The notes: generated from the letters alone by a model not told the origin. A stretch of 64,000 nucleotides of DNA from Polymorphobacter fuscus (GCF_011927825.1 NZ_JAATJI010000001.1:1364001-1428000); one strand, 5' to 3'; shown: positions 16,991-27,482, counted from the stretch's first letter. Numbers and translations are program-made.

Positions 16991-18283
16991 CTAGGACCCC
17001 GCGAACAGCGCCCGGCGCGGCCCCAGATAGCCGAACAGGAACGCCGCCACCTTGCGCATCTGGATTTCTTCCGATCCTTCGGTGATCCGATAGCGGCGGT
17101 GGTGGCGATAGATGTGCTCGAACGGCTTGTGGCGCGAATAGCCGATGCCGCCATGCACCTGCATGGCACGGTCGGCGGCCTCGCAGACCAGCCGGTTGGC
17201 CCAATAGTTGCACATGCTGACCTTGTCGGACAATTCGCGCTCGATCGCCTTGTGCTCCATCCGGTCCATCTGCCACGCCGTCTTGCGGATCAGCAGGCGC
17301 AGCATCTCGATCTGCGTCGCCAGTTCGACGAGCGGCCACTGGATCGCCTGGTTGTCGGACAAGGGCTTGCCGAACGGCTTGCGCGAACGCGCATATTTCA
17401 CCGATTCCTCGACGCAATAATGCGCCGCCCCCAGCGACGACGCCGCCTGGCGGATGCGGTTCTGGTGGACGAACGACTGGCCGATGCCCAGCCCGCGGTC
17501 GATCTGCCCCCAATAGGCGTCATGCGGCACCCAGACATTGGTGAAGCTGACGCGCGGATGGTCGGTGGGCATGTTGAAGGTCCACAGATATTCCTCCACC
17601 TTCACCCCCGGCGTCGTCGCCGGCACGATGAAGCAGGTGATCCCCGTCGCATCGCCGTCCTTGCCGCTGGTCCGCGCAAAGACCATCGCATGGGTGGCGA
17701 CGTGCATGCCGGTCGACCACATCTTCTCGCCGTCGATGCGCCAGCCTTCGACACCGTCGCGGGTTTCGGGCACGGCGCGGGTTTCCATGAAGGTCGCGTC
17801 GCTGCCATGGTTGGGCTCGGTCAGCCCGAACACCGTCCGCATCGCTCCCGACATCACCGCCTCGCCATCGCGGGCATATTGTTCGGGAGTCGCGAATTCC
17901 TTGAACAGCAGGATGAAGGGATTGTTGCCGACGATCGAATGTTCGTTCTGCAGGTCGTTGTGCAAACCGAGGCCCCGCGCCGCCAGATGTTCGCGGATGA
18001 CCGCCATCGCCAGGTTGCTGCCTCCCTTGCCGCCCATGCTTTCCGGCCAGGCGAAGCGGTAATGACCGGCCTTGTCGGCGACATCGCGCGCCTCGGCGAG
18101 CAGCGCCTCCCACTCATGTTTCGGCAGACCGCCGGCCTCCCAGTCCGTCCGCGCATATTCGCGGCGATGGTCGAAGAAGCGCATATTGTCGTCGCGATTC
18201 TCGATCGGCTTGATCTCGGCTTCGATGAAGGCATCGAGCTCGGCGAGATAGGCGGCCAGCTGGGGGGGAACATCGAAATCCAT
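16991..18283 (-). CDS. Acyl-CoA dehydrogenase
   Basis: Encodes 430 residues. FGLTEPNHGSDA (a FAD-contact loop), WSTGMHVATHAMVFART, ARSRKPFGKPLSDNQAIQWPLVELATQIEMLR, QVHGGIGYSRHKPFEHIYRHHRRYRITEGSEEIQMRKVA are all signature blocks of the flavin-dependent acyl-CoA dehydrogenase superfamily. It introduces the alpha-beta double bond in an acyl-CoA; the chain specificity cannot be read. It belongs with the longer ACAD10/11-like bacterial group by its N-terminal DFDVPPQLAAYLAELDAFIE. ATG 18283 is preferred to the earlier 18343. A phosphotransferase of ACAD10-N type is encoded at 27483-28553, unlinked here. Confidence 0.9.
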   Translation of the reverse strand: MDFDVPPQLAAYLAELDAFIEAEIKPIENRDDNMRFFDHRREYARTDWEAGGLPKHEWEALLAEARDVADKAGHYRFAWPESMGGKGGSNLAMAVIREHLAARGLGLHNDLQNEHSIVGNNPFILLFKEFATPEQYARDGEAVMSGAMRTVFGLTEPNHGSDATFMETRAVPETRDGVEGWRIDGEKMWSTGMHVATHAMVFARTSGKDGDATGITCFIVPATTPGVKVEEYLWTFNMPTDHPRVSFTNVWVPHDAYWGQIDRGLGIGQSFVHQNRIRQAASSLGAAHYCVEESVKYARSRKPFGKPLSDNQAIQWPLVELATQIEMLRLLIRKTAWQMDRMEHKAIERELSDKVSMCNYWANRLVCEAADRAMQVHGGIGYSRHKPFEHIYRHHRRYRITEGSEEIQMRKVAAFLFGYLGPRRALFAGS

Positions 18284-18463
18284 CGCGCGCATCCTGCCTG
18301 TTGACCGCCGAAGCGTGACCGACCGGCCGGGCGCTGGCAACATGACGGTGATGGCGGTTGCGCGCCTGCCCCCTTGCCGCTATAGCCCCGCGCTTCGCAT
18401 GACCGAACCGCCCGGCTGAATGGGCTGCCGTGGCTGTTCAATGATGCGTCTTAAGGAGACGAA

Positions 18464-18667
18464 ATGCCCAAGCTCAAGACCAAGAGCGGTGTCAAGAAGC
18501 GATTCAAGATCACCGCGACCGGCAAGATCAAGCACGGCGTCGCTGGCAAGCGTCACCGGCTGATCAGCCACAATGCCAAGTATATCCGCCAGAATCGCGG
18601 GACTTCAGTGCTGTCCGAGGCCGATACGCCCCGGGTGAAGCTCTGGGCCCCCTATGGTCTCAAGTAA
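18464..18667 (+). CDS. rpmI: 50S ribosomal protein L35
   Basis: Encodes 67 residues, [15 protein letters not shown] with [10 protein letters not shown], invariant for L35. A good Shine-Dalgarno (AAGGAGACG, 18452-18460) precedes the ATG. It is followed 13 bp later by rplT. The usual leading gene infC is not here, so translation-initiation factor IF3 must be encoded elsewhere. Confidence 0.98.
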   Translation: MPKLKTKSGVKKRFKITATGKIKHGVAGKRHRLISHNAKYIRQNRGTSVLSEADTPRVKLWAPYGLK

Positions 18668-18680
18668 GGAGGCCAGGTAA

Positions 18681-19052
18681 ATGGCACGCGTCAAACGTGG
18701 TACGACGACTCACGCTCGTCACAAGCGGATCCTTGAACAGGCGAAGGGCTATTATGGCCGTCGCAAGAACACGATCCGTATCGCCAAGCAGGCGGTCGAA
18801 AAGGCCGGCCAATATGCGTATCGTGACCGCAAGGTCAAAAAGCGCAGCTTCCGCGCCATCTGGATCCAGCGCATCAACGCTGCGGTGCGCGAACAGGGCC
18901 TGACCTACGGCGTGTTCATGCACGGCACCAAGCTCGCCGGGATCGAAATCGACCGCAAGGTCATGGCCGACCTCGCCATGCACGAGCCCGAAGTGTTCAA
19001 GGCGATCATCGCCCAGGCACAGTCGGCACTCGACGCCAAGGTCGCCGCTTAA
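18681..19052 (+). CDS. rplT: 50S ribosomal protein L20
   Basis: Encodes 123 residues, [30 protein letters not shown], the L20 signature. It binds 23S rRNA and is essential for early 50S assembly; in other bacteria it represses its own operon. The stop rpmI and this start are separated by AAGGAGGCCAGGTAA, which includes a strong ribosome site. A strong intrinsic terminator follows at 19071-19107. Confidence 0.98.
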   Translation: MARVKRGTTTHARHKRILEQAKGYYGRRKNTIRIAKQAVEKAGQYAYRDRKVKKRSFRAIWIQRINAAVREQGLTYGVFMHGTKLAGIEIDRKVMADLAMHEPEVFKAIIAQAQSALDAKVAA

Positions 19053-19064
19053 CAGCAGCGGGCG

Positions 19065-19107
19065 AAAAAAGGGGCGCGGAAGGTTTTGCCTTCCGCGCCC
19101 CTTTTTT
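19065..19107. terminator. Bidirectional intrinsic terminator after rplT
   Basis: A 13-bp perfect stem GGGGCGCGGAAGG / CCTTCCGCGCCCC (19071-19083 and 19089-19101) has a five-base loop TTTTG. It is flanked by six A on the left (19065-19070) and six T on the right (19102-19107). It should stop rpmI-rplT on plus and the small gene ending at 19110 on minus. Confidence 0.95.
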
Positions 19108-19109
19108 GT

Positions 19110-19262
19110 TCAGACCGAACCGTCGTCGGTCGGCGTGCCGCCGTCTTTGGGAGGGCGGTTCGACCGCTTCGACCAGTAAAAGGCAAAGCCGATCACCAGG
19201 ACGAGGAGGACCGCGACCAACGTGAACATGTTGAGCGCGGGCAGGAGTTGGCTTCGATCCAT
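19110..19262 (-). CDS. Small single-pass membrane protein (50 residues)
   Basis: MDRSQLLPALN starts the protein, then a membrane span of about 20 residues (MFTLVAVLLVLVIGFAFYW) and a basic then acidic tail (KRSNRPPKDGG). No function is recognised. The ATG at 19260-19262 is chosen because upstream sequence in this frame is not protein-like and overlaps the pheS promoter region. It converges on the terminator shared with rplT. Confidence 0.6.
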   Translation of the reverse strand: MDRSQLLPALNMFTLVAVLLVLVIGFAFYWSKRSNRPPKDGGTPTDDGSV

Positions 19263-19414
19263 GACGTTGCTCCAGATTGCTGCGGAAGATCGTTTCAGAA
19301 GATTGCTTCGGGGCGTGTCCGAAAAGTAACGAAGCCTGACCGGCACGGTTCCCGCCTTGCGGCAAACCACCACCCCCTTCCGTTCCGCCGGCTTCGCCGC
19401 TAGACCCCGCGCCC

Positions 19415-20506
19415 ATGACAAGTTCCGAGACCATCGACAGCCTGCAGGCCGACCTGCTGACCCGCATCGCCGAGGCCGGATCCCCCGACGCGATCGAGGC
19501 CGTGCGGGTCGCGGCCATGGGCAAATCCGGCACGGTCACGGCCCTGCTCAAGACGCTCGGGCAGATGTCGCCGGAGGAACGCCAGACGCAGGGCCCCATC
19601 CTCAACGGCCTGCGCGAAGCGGTCACCGCTGCCCTGTCGGCACGCAAGACCGCGCTCGAGGCCGCCGCGCTCGACGCCCGCCTCGCCGCCGAACGCCAGG
19701 ACATGACGCTGCCGGTCGCCGCGACGCCGGTCGGCTCGATTCATCCGGTCAGCCAGGTGATGGACGAGTTGGCCGAGATTTTCGCCGACCTGGGCTTCGC
19801 TGTCGCCACCGGGCCGGAGATCGAGGACGACTGGCACAATTTCAGCGCGCTCAACATTCCCGAAAGCCACCCGGCGCGGGCGATGCACGACACCTTCTAC
19901 ATCGCGCAACCGCCTGAAACCGCCGGCAAGCTGGTGCTGCGCACGCATACGTCGCCGGTGCAGATCCGCACGATGATGTCGCAGAAGCCGCCCATTCGCA
20001 TCATCGCGCCGGGCCGCGTCTATCGCAGCGACAGCGACGCCACCCACACGCCGATGTTCCACCAGGTCGAAGGGCTGGTCATCGACCGCGGCACGACGCT
20101 GGCGCAACTGCGCTGGACGCTGGAAACCTTCATCAAGGCGTTCTTTGAAGTCGATGACGTGACGCTGCGCTTTCGCCCCAGCTATTTCCCCTTCACCGAA
20201 CCGGGGGTGGAGGTCGATGTCGGCTATTCGTCGAAAACCGGCAAGCCTGCCGCCGGCGCCGATGCCGACAAATGGCTCGAAGTGCTCGGCAGCGGCATGG
20301 TCCATCCGCGCGTCATCGCCGCCTGCGGACTCGATCCGGAGGAATATCAGGGCTTTGCCTTCGGCGTCGGCATCGATCGGCTGGCCATGCTCAAATATGG
20401 CATGACCGACCTGCGCGCCTTTTTCGATGCCGATCTGCGCTGGCTGAAGCACCACGGCTTTTCGGCGTTCGATGTCCCCACCCTGTCTGCTGGCGTATCG
20501 TCATGA
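19415..20506 (+). CDS. pheS: Phenylalanine-tRNA ligase alpha subunit
   Basis: Encodes 363 residues with class II synthetase motifs: [76 protein letters not shown], and [22 protein letters not shown] at the end. It forms the catalytic alpha2beta2 enzyme with PheT, charging tRNA-Phe. Its stop overlaps the pheT start (ATGA, 20503-20506). Length and motif set are normal. Confidence 0.97.
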   Translation: MTSSETIDSLQADLLTRIAEAGSPDAIEAVRVAAMGKSGTVTALLKTLGQMSPEERQTQGPILNGLREAVTAALSARKTALEAAALDARLAAERQDMTLPVAATPVGSIHPVSQVMDELAEIFADLGFAVATGPEIEDDWHNFSALNIPESHPARAMHDTFYIAQPPETAGKLVLRTHTSPVQIRTMMSQKPPIRIIAPGRVYRSDSDATHTPMFHQVEGLVIDRGTTLAQLRWTLETFIKAFFEVDDVTLRFRPSYFPFTEPGVEVDVGYSSKTGKPAAGADADKWLEVLGSGMVHPRVIAACGLDPEEYQGFAFGVGIDRLAMLKYGMTDLRAFFDADLRWLKHHGFSAFDVPTLSAGVSS

Positions 20507-22908
20507 AATTCTCCCTGTCCTGGCTCAAGGAGCATCTCGACACCGATGCCGGCGTCGACGACCTGTCGGCCGCGCTGACGACACTCGGCCTCGAAGTCGA
20601 GGCGATCGACGATCCGTCGGCAAAGCTGGCAGCGTTCACCGTCGCCGAAGTGTTGAGCGCGGCGCCGCACCCGCAGGCCGACAAGCTGCAGATCCTGTCG
20701 GTGTCGACCGGCGGCGAACCGATGCAGGTCGTCTGCGGCGCGCCCAATGCCCGCGCCGGCATGAAGGGCGTGTTCGGCGCGCCGGGCACCTATGTGCCGG
20801 GCAGCGACATCACGTTGAAGGTCGCTGCCATCCGCGGCGTCGAATCGCGCGGCATGATGTGCTCGATGCGCGAGCTCGAACTGTCCGACGAGCATAATGG
20901 CATCATCGACCTGCCCGCCGACGCACCCGTGGGCGCACGCTATGTCGATTATGCCGGCCTTGCCGACCCGGTCTTCGACGTCGCGATCACGCCGAACCGG
21001 CAGGATTGCATGGGCGTGCGCGGCATCGCCCGCGACCTGGCGGCGCTCGGTCTGGGCCGCCTGAAGCCGCTCGCCGAAGCCTATCGTGTCGCCGGTTTCG
21101 ACGTGCCGCGCCACGGTTCCGGCCCCGATGTCCGCACCGACGATCCGGCCGGCTGCCCGGCGTTCTTCGCCTGCACCGTCAGCGGCGTCACCAATACCGC
21201 GTCGCCCGCCTGGCTGCAGACCAAGCTGCGCGCCATCGGCCAGAAGCCCATTTCCGCGCTTGTCGACATCACCAACTTCGTCATGTTTGACCTCGGCCGG
21301 CCGCTCCACGTCTATGACCGCGCCAAACTCGACGGCGGGCTGGTGGCGCGCAAGGCGCATGCCGGCGAACAGGTGCTCGCCCTCAACGGCAAGACCTACA
21401 GCGTCGATCCGACGATGACGGTCATCGCCGACAACGCCATGGTCCATGATATCGGCGGCATCATGGGCGGCATGCACTCGGGCTGTTCCGAAAGCACCGC
21501 CGACGTGCTGATCGAATGCGCCTATTTCGACCCGGAAAGCATCGCGCTGACCGGCCAGAAGCTCACGCTCACCAGCGATGCGCGGTCCCGCTTCGAACGC
21601 GGTGTCGACCCGGCCTTCCTCGATGACGGGCTGGCCGTCGCCACGCACCTCGTGCTGGCCCTGTGCGGCGGCACGGCCAGCGCGGTGACACGCGCCGGCA
21701 CGCCGCCTGTTGCCGAAAAGACCGTCCATTATCGCCCCTCGCGCGTCCTCGGCCTTGCCGGGATCGACGTGCCGGAGGACGCGCAGGCCGATATCCTGAC
21801 CCGGCTCGGCTTCGGCGTGACGCGCGGCGAACGCTGGTCGGTCACGGTCCCGTCTTGGCGCCGCGACGTCGGCGTCGCCGGCGCCAGCGAGCGCTGGGAT
21901 GGCGAGGCCGACCTTGTGGAGGAAGTCGTCCGCATCCATGGCCTCGACCGGGTGCTGGCGGCGCCGTTGCCGCGTGCCGAAGGCGTTGCGCGCCCGACCG
22001 CGACACCGGCGCAGAAGCTGGAGCGCAAACTGCGCCGCGCCCTTGCCGCCCGCGGGGCCGACGAGGCGGTGACCTGGAGCTTTCTGCCCCCGGCACAGGC
22101 CGACCATTTCGGCGGCGCGGCCTTCACCCTCGCCAACCCGATCTCGGCCGACATGGCGGCGATGCGGCCGTCGCTGCTCCCCGGCCTGTTGTCGGCAGCA
22201 CGGCGCAACCAGGACCGCGGCGCATCTTCGGTGCGATTGTTCGAACTTGGCCAGCGCTATCTGGCCAGCGGCGAACGCTCCACGGCGGCGCTGTTGCTCG
22301 CCGGGGAAGCGCGTCCGCGCGGCTGGCAGGCGGCCTCGCTGGGCTTCGACGCCTATGACGCCAAGGCCGAAGCACTGGCAGCGCTCGCTGCCGCCGGTGC
22401 GCCCGTTGATCGCCTGACCGTTGCGGCCCCGGCGGACCCCTGGTGGCACCCCGGTCGCAGCGGCCGGCTGGTGCTCGGCAAGGCGGTGCTGGCCGACTTC
22501 GGGCTTGTCCATCCGGCGACGCTGGCACTGTTCGATCTGAAGGGCGCCGTTGCCGCCGTCGAACTCTATCTCGACGCGCTGCCGCCGCCGCGCGGCCGCA
22601 AGGCGCGCGGACCCTATGCGCCGCCGGCGCTGCAGGCGGTCACGCGCGATTTCGCCTTTGTTGCCGACGACAGCCTCGCGGCCGATGCCCTGGTCCGCGC
22701 CGCCGCCGTTGCCGACAAGGCGCTGATCACCGGCGTCCGCGTCTTCGATCGCTTCGCCGGCGAACGGCTGGGCGCCGGCAAGGTCAGCCTTGCCATCGAA
22801 GTGACGCTGCAACCGACCGCAGCGACTTTGACCGATGCCGACATCGAGGCGGTTTCGGCCAAGGTGATTGCCGCGGCCGGAAAACTGGGCGCCGCGTTGC
22901 GGGGTTGA
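20503..22908 (+). CDS. pheT: Phenylalanine-tRNA ligase beta subunit
   Basis: Encodes 801 residues, the normal PheT length. It begins [15 protein letters not shown]. The tRNA-binding (EMAP-like) region is around residues 40-150 ([28 protein letters not shown]). The B3/B4 editing domain and the B5 domain follow, with an FDX anticodon-binding domain at the C-terminus ([14 protein letters not shown] to [28 protein letters not shown]). It edits mischarged Tyr-tRNA-Phe. Confidence 0.97.
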   Translation: MKFSLSWLKEHLDTDAGVDDLSAALTTLGLEVEAIDDPSAKLAAFTVAEVLSAAPHPQADKLQILSVSTGGEPMQVVCGAPNARAGMKGVFGAPGTYVPGSDITLKVAAIRGVESRGMMCSMRELELSDEHNGIIDLPADAPVGARYVDYAGLADPVFDVAITPNRQDCMGVRGIARDLAALGLGRLKPLAEAYRVAGFDVPRHGSGPDVRTDDPAGCPAFFACTVSGVTNTASPAWLQTKLRAIGQKPISALVDITNFVMFDLGRPLHVYDRAKLDGGLVARKAHAGEQVLALNGKTYSVDPTMTVIADNAMVHDIGGIMGGMHSGCSESTADVLIECAYFDPESIALTGQKLTLTSDARSRFERGVDPAFLDDGLAVATHLVLALCGGTASAVTRAGTPPVAEKTVHYRPSRVLGLAGIDVPEDAQADILTRLGFGVTRGERWSVTVPSWRRDVGVAGASERWDGEADLVEEVVRIHGLDRVLAAPLPRAEGVARPTATPAQKLERKLRRALAARGADEAVTWSFLPPAQADHFGGAAFTLANPISADMAAMRPSLLPGLLSAARRNQDRGASSVRLFELGQRYLASGERSTAALLLAGEARPRGWQAASLGFDAYDAKAEALAALAAAGAPVDRLTVAAPADPWWHPGRSGRLVLGKAVLADFGLVHPATLALFDLKGAVAAVELYLDALPPPRGRKARGPYAPPALQAVTRDFAFVADDSLAADALVRAAAVADKALITGVRVFDRFAGERLGAGKVSLAIEVTLQPTAATLTDADIEAVSAKVIAAAGKLGAALRG

Positions 22909-22960
22909 CGGCCGCAAGGGGCCTGGTCGGGCGCGGCCCGGACCAGGCCCCCGGCAAACC

Positions 22961-23707
22961 TCAGTTCGGGTAAGGCCGCACCGGCGTGCCGGGGCGCGGC
23001 GGCGGGTTGTTATAGCCGGGGGCACCGCCCGGGCTGCGCATGTCCTGCTCGGTCACCGGCGAGATCTTGATTTCGACGCGGCGGTTCTGGGCGCGGCCTT
23101 CGTCGGTATCGTTGCTGGCGATCGGCATCGACTTGCCGAAGCCGCGTGTCGCGATACGCTGGCGCGCGACGCCCTGGTAGGTCAGATAATCGGCGACCGA
23201 CTGGGCGCGCTGTTCCGACAGGCGCTGGTTGACCGCCACCGACCCGATCGCATCGGTATGGCCCGACACATCGACGAAGGTCGACGGGAAGGACGCCAGC
23301 GTCTGTGCGACCTGGTTGAGCGCGGGGCGGAAGTCGGGCTTCACCGCCGCCGAGTTGAAGTCGAAGGTGACACCGGCGGGCAGCTTCAGGTTGATCTCGT
23401 CGCCCTGGCGCTCGACTTCGATGCCGGTGCCGGCGGTGCGGGCGCGCAATTCGCGCTCCTGCCGGTCCATGTATCCACCGATCGCGCCGCCGGCGATGGC
23501 GCCGATGCCGGTGCCGATCAGCACTTCGGCGCGGTTGTTGCGGCCGCCGAGCAGCGCCCCGAGCAAGGCACCGGCCCCGGCACCGGCCAGCGCGCCGCCA
23601 CCGGCACGGCTGATCCCCTGCTGCCCGGTTTCGGGGTCGGTGACGCAGGCCGCCAGCGCCAGGCTCGACGCGGTGACCGCCAGCAGGATTCGTGTCTTGA
23701 TGGGCAT
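22961..23707 (-). CDS. OmpA-family lipoprotein with glycine-zipper segment
   Basis: Encodes 248 residues. The signal peptide ends in LALAAC (Cys21), a lipobox, so it is probably anchored in the outer membrane. Residues about 36-80 form a glycine-rich zipper (GGGALAGAGAGALLGALLGG and GIGAIAGGAIGG). An OmpA-like peptidoglycan-binding domain follows, with VSGHTDAIGS, NQRLSEQRAQSVADYL and GKSMPIASNDTDEGRAQNRRVEI. It resembles the PAL/YiaD type proteins that tether the outer membrane to the wall. The C-terminus is proline-rich. It converges on pheT. Confidence 0.92.
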   Translation of the reverse strand: MPIKTRILLAVTASSLALAACVTDPETGQQGISRAGGGALAGAGAGALLGALLGGRNNRAEVLIGTGIGAIAGGAIGGYMDRQERELRARTAGTGIEVERQGDEINLKLPAGVTFDFNSAAVKPDFRPALNQVAQTLASFPSTFVDVSGHTDAIGSVAVNQRLSEQRAQSVADYLTYQGVARQRIATRGFGKSMPIASNDTDEGRAQNRRVEIKISPVTEQDMRSPGGAPGYNNPPPRPGTPVRPYPN

Positions 23708-23881
23708 GGGTGCCTCCCTTTGATAGCTGACAGCGACATAGTCGCCGCGTGAAACGATCACAACGCCCCATCCCACCGCCGGGCTGAGTGGTCGATGAAC
23801 GGAATCCCTTCGCGCCGGCCGCTTTTGGCCCTATGGTGACCATGAGCGGGCACTGCGGCCCCGCGCCGCGTTCCGGAGCCG

Positions 23882-25201
23882 ATGCAGCCTTTCCCCTGGT
23901 TGGATGTCGCCATCATATTGGCGCTGATCCTGCTCAACGGTTTCTTCGCCATGTCGGAGATGGCGATCGTTTCGTCCCGCCGCCCTCGCTTGCGTGGCAT
24001 GGCCACCGCCGGCCACCGCGGCGCCCGCACGGCGCTCGGCCTTGCCGAAAACCCCAGCGCCTTCCTGTCGACGGTGCAGATCGGCATCACGCTCGTCGGC
24101 ATTCTCAACGGTGCCTATTCGGGGGCAACGCTGGCCCTGCCGGTCGGCCAGCGGCTGTCGGCGCTGTTCGGCTTTCGCGAGGCGCTGGCGCAGGAAATCG
24201 GCTTTGGTGTCGTCATCGTCATCACCACCTATCTGTCGCTGATCGTCGGCGAGCTCGTCCCCAAGCAGTTCGCACTGCGGTCGCCCGAAAAGCTGGCATC
24301 GGCGGTGGCGCCGGTCATGAAGATCGTGGCGCGGGTGGCGACGCCGGCGGTGTGGGCGCTCGACCGCTCGAGCGCGGCCGTGTTCAAGCTGCTCGGCCAG
24401 GCCCGCGATGGCGACAACCGCGTCACCGAGGAGGAATTGCGATCGGTGGTGCAGGAGGCGGAGACCGCCGGCGTCATCGAGGAAAGCGAGCGCCAGATGA
24501 TTTCGGGAATCATGCGCCTCGCCGACCGGCGGGTGCGCGGCGTCATGACTCCGCGCGGCGCGGTCGACTGGATCGACGCCGACATGACCGAAGCCGCCAT
24601 CCGCGCCCATCTCGCCGCCAGCCCGCACACCCGCCTGCCGGTGGCGCGCGGCACCGTCGACAATATCATCGGGGTCCTGCAGGCGCGCGACGTCGTCCAG
24701 GCGCTGATCGAGGGCCGGCCGCTCGACATCGCGGCGCTGGCCCGACCGGCGCCGGTCATTCCCGATGTCATCGACGCCGTCGATGCGCTGGCGGTGCTGC
24801 GCGATGCGCCGATCCCCATCGCCCTCGTCCATGACGAATATGGCCATTTCGAAGGCATCGTCACCCCCGCCGACCTACTTGCCGCCATTGCCGGCGAATT
24901 CCGCTCCGATGTCGACGATGCCAACGACCCGCCGGCAGTCGAGCGCGACGACGGGTCATGGCTGTTCTCGGGGGCGCTGCCGGCCGATGAAATGGCCGAC
25001 CGGCTGGGCTTCGATCTCGCTGCCGACCGGGATTATGAAACCGTCGCCGGCTTCGTCCTCGAACATTTCCGCCACTTGCCGGAAACCGGCGAGACCTTCA
25101 CGTTGAAGCGCTGGAAGTTCGAAATCGTCGACATGGACGGCCGCAAGGTCGACAAGGTGCTGGCGGTGCCGGTGCGCAGTGCACCGGGGCCGCTGGACTG
25201 A
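23882..25201 (+). CDS. CNNM-domain/CBS-domain (HlyC/CorC family) membrane protein
   Basis: Encodes 439 residues. The N-terminal part (to about residue 180) is a DUF21/CNNM membrane domain with LILLNGFFAMSEMAIVSSRR and ETLSLIVGELVPKQ-like blocks. Two CBS domains follow (about 210-340, RGVMTPRGAVDWI and HDEYGHFEGIVTPADLL), then a CorC_HlyC C-terminal domain with ADEMADRLGF and GRKVDKVLAVPV. Family members are linked to magnesium and cobalt efflux. Substrate here is unknown. It stands alone between OmpA and M28 peptidase genes. Confidence 0.92.
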   Translation: MQPFPWLDVAIILALILLNGFFAMSEMAIVSSRRPRLRGMATAGHRGARTALGLAENPSAFLSTVQIGITLVGILNGAYSGATLALPVGQRLSALFGFREALAQEIGFGVVIVITTYLSLIVGELVPKQFALRSPEKLASAVAPVMKIVARVATPAVWALDRSSAAVFKLLGQARDGDNRVTEEELRSVVQEAETAGVIEESERQMISGIMRLADRRVRGVMTPRGAVDWIDADMTEAAIRAHLAASPHTRLPVARGTVDNIIGVLQARDVVQALIEGRPLDIAALARPAPVIPDVIDAVDALAVLRDAPIPIALVHDEYGHFEGIVTPADLLAAIAGEFRSDVDDANDPPAVERDDGSWLFSGALPADEMADRLGFDLAADRDYETVAGFVLEHFRHLPETGETFTLKRWKFEIVDMDGRKVDKVLAVPVRSAPGPLD

Positions 25202-25206
25202 CGCCG

Positions 25207-26925
25207 CTACCCCTTGGGCGGAAACGGCGGCACGCTCGCGGCCACCGGGTCGAGCCGCACCCAGAGCGCCAGCCCGCCGGCGACCGCCACCAGCAGCAGC
25301 GCCGCCACCGCCGCCGATCGCCGCGACACACGCGGCAGCAGCGGCCACAGCAGCAGCAAGGTCAGCGGCGCGAACACCGCCGCCACCGATGGCATGCCGG
25401 CACCGATGCCGAGCAGCACGCTGTGCGCCAGCCCGCCGAGCCACGCCAGCGCCAGGACCGCGACACCCATCGCCAGCGGCGTCGCCAGTGTCGGGCGCGA
25501 TGCCGCCGCCGCCATGACGAGCGTCGCCAGCAGCAGCGGCAGGGTGAAGATCGCGCCGGCCGCGGGCAGCATGACCTGCACCGCCAGCGCGATACCCAGA
25601 TTAAGCGCTGCCAGCCCCAGCCAGCCATCCCAGCGCGTCCGCCGGCGCGGCAGCAGCGCCAGCGCAACCGCCAGCCCGGCGGCGAACAGCAGCAGCGCCT
25701 GGACTTCCAGCCGCGGCAGCGCCGCCAGCCGGTCGTAATAATTTGTCTCGCCATCGGCGCCCGACAGGAGGTTGCCAAAATAGAGCAAGGCCGCCGCTGC
25801 CGCCGCGAACCCGAGCCCGTCGAGCACCCCGCCGGCCACCCCCGACCAGCGCCACTGGCCCTGCGCACGCCGCCCGGCGGCGATGGTCAGCAGCGCCGCT
25901 GCGCCGATCAACAGCCAGCCGAACGCCGGCGGCCAGGCGAAGGTGAACGCCCCGAGCACGTCGCCGAACACGACGTCGGGCGCTGCCGCTGGCAGGTCGG
26001 CCGCCGTCAGCAGCGCGCGGGTGAGGTCGAGGCCCTGCGATCCCAGATGCTGGAGCGCCCCCTGTTCCAGATTGTCAGGCGTCGCCAGCGGCGAATGGTA
26101 CAGGCCGGCGCGGCCGGTGAAGGCGAGGTTGAAGCCCGGAATGCCGCGCTTCAGCGCCGCCGTGTAATCGGTCGAATTGGGCAGCAGCGAATAGAGTTTC
26201 ACCGCCATCGACGTCGTCGAGGGCTGCCGCACGACATTGCGATACAAGTCGATCATCCGTCCCGCCTGGGGCCCGGTTTCGAACATGAAGGCGCGGCCGC
26301 CGCCGCCGCGGGTTTCCATGTTGACGATGGCGCCGATGCGACCGGCAAGCGGATCGCCCGTGGTGCCTTCGGCGAAAAAGCCGCGCGCGCCGACCAGCCC
26401 CAGTTCCTCGCCATCGGTCAGCAGGACGACGAGGTCGCGTGTCTGGGCTTCGCGCGGGATCGCCCGGGCGATTTCCAGCGCCGCGGCGACGCCAGCGGCA
26501 TCGTCGGCCGCGCCGGGCGACGAACCGACGCTGTCGTAATGCGCCATCATCGCCACCGCCGGCGCCGCCGGGTCGCCGCCGGGGCGCAATGCGACGATAT
26601 TGACCGCGCTCGCTGCATCGGCGTCGACGACACCCCATTGCCGGGCGCGCGCGACGGCCTTGGCGGGCAGCGGCACCGCGACCTGGCGCACGCTGAACCC
26701 CATCGCCCGCAGTCGTTCGGTCAGATGCGCGCGCACCACATCGTTGGCGGGTGACCCTGTCGGATGCGGCTCCCGCGCCATGGCGCGGACATCGGCCATG
26801 GCGCGCCCTGCCGAGAAGGTGTCCGCCGGTGCATCGGTGCCCAGCGGCCCCGGTGGCTGCGCGGCAACAATGCCAAGCAACATTGCCGCCACCAGCGTCA
26901 CCAGCAGCGCCGCCCAAGTTTTCAT
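25207..26925 (-). CDS. M28 family metallopeptidase with C-terminal membrane spans
   Basis: Encodes 572 residues. An N-terminal signal or anchor (MKTWAALLVTLVAAMLLG) leads to an M28 zinc-peptidase domain: MAHYDSVGSSPGAADDAAGVAAALEIAR with His and Asp ligands, then LTDGEELGLVGARGF with the catalytic Glu. From about residue 330 at least six hydrophobic spans follow. This matches FXNA/ERMP1-like or M28-with-TM bacterial peptidases. It acts at the periplasmic face, releasing N-terminal amino acids. The start at 26925 places the signal correctly. Confidence 0.9.
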   Translation of the reverse strand: MKTWAALLVTLVAAMLLGIVAAQPPGPLGTDAPADTFSAGRAMADVRAMAREPHPTGSPANDVVRAHLTERLRAMGFSVRQVAVPLPAKAVARARQWGVVDADAASAVNIVALRPGGDPAAPAVAMMAHYDSVGSSPGAADDAAGVAAALEIARAIPREAQTRDLVVLLTDGEELGLVGARGFFAEGTTGDPLAGRIGAIVNMETRGGGGRAFMFETGPQAGRMIDLYRNVVRQPSTTSMAVKLYSLLPNSTDYTAALKRGIPGFNLAFTGRAGLYHSPLATPDNLEQGALQHLGSQGLDLTRALLTAADLPAAAPDVVFGDVLGAFTFAWPPAFGWLLIGAAALLTIAAGRRAQGQWRWSGVAGGVLDGLGFAAAAAALLYFGNLLSGADGETNYYDRLAALPRLEVQALLLFAAGLAVALALLPRRRTRWDGWLGLAALNLGIALAVQVMLPAAGAIFTLPLLLATLVMAAAASRPTLATPLAMGVAVLALAWLGGLAHSVLLGIGAGMPSVAAVFAPLTLLLLWPLLPRVSRRSAAVAALLLVAVAGGLALWVRLDPVAASVPPFPPKG

Positions 26926-27101
26926 CGATAATCCCCGTCGCTCCAGCGCCTTGGTAACCGCGCCGGCGGCGCATGCAATGCCATTTCGACCGGCAACACT
27001 TCGTCGGTGATCCGGCACAGCTCGTCGGCCGCCATGCAACCCGAGCGACGCGACATGGGTTGAGCATGACGAACAGGGCAGCACATCACAGGAGATATGT
27101 C

Positions 27102-27422
27102 ATGATCAGCAAGACACTCGTGATCGCCACCATGGTGGCAGGCCTCGCAAGCAGCGGCGCCATGGCCGGTCAGCACAAGAAGTCGGCCAAGTCCGCGATG
27201 AACGACCAGCGCGCCGCAACGCGGCAGTTGAACGAGCAGCAGCTCGCATCGGCCGGCAATTACGCCAGCACGGGCTCGTCGCCGTCGGCCGCACAGGCGC
27301 CGATGTCGGGCCAGATGGGTCCGGATACGAGCCAGCCGGGTGTGATGCCGGCGCCGCAGGTGGCACCGGGCGCCGAACAGGCCCCGCCGCCGGTGACGAC
27401 GCCGCCGACCACGCCGCAGTAA
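27102..27422 (+). CDS. Secreted low-complexity protein of unknown function
   Basis: Encodes 106 residues. A signal peptide (MISKTLVIATMVAGLASSGAMA, cleavage about 22-23) precedes a short basic helix (QHKKSAKSAMNDQRAATRQLNEQQLASAG) and a tail rich in Pro, Ala, Gln and Ser. No cysteine, no known motif. A good ribosome site (AGGAGA, 27090-27095) precedes the ATG and an intrinsic terminator follows, so it looks like a real, independently expressed unit. Confidence 0.65.
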   Translation: MISKTLVIATMVAGLASSGAMAGQHKKSAKSAMNDQRAATRQLNEQQLASAGNYASTGSSPSAAQAPMSGQMGPDTSQPGVMPAPQVAPGAEQAPPPVTTPPTTPQ

Positions 27423-27446
27423 CGCGGTCGGCGACAAGAACGGAAA

Positions 27447-27475
27447 GGGCGGTGCCGCAAGGCGCCGCCCTTTTT
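27447..27475 (+). terminator. Intrinsic terminator with GCAA tetraloop
   Basis: Stem GGGCGGTGCC / GGCGCCGCCC (27447-27456, 27461-27470), one G-U pair, loop GCAA, followed by five T. It ends the transcript of the secreted 106-residue protein. The same GCAA loop occurs in the terminator at 36177. Confidence 0.9.
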
Positions 27476-27482
27476 CGTCAGA

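Noticed and set aside
20347..23025. Minus-strand open frame of 892 codons antisense to pheT
   Set aside because: pheT is certain by motifs. The antisense frame has no known domain and the composition of a GC shadow.
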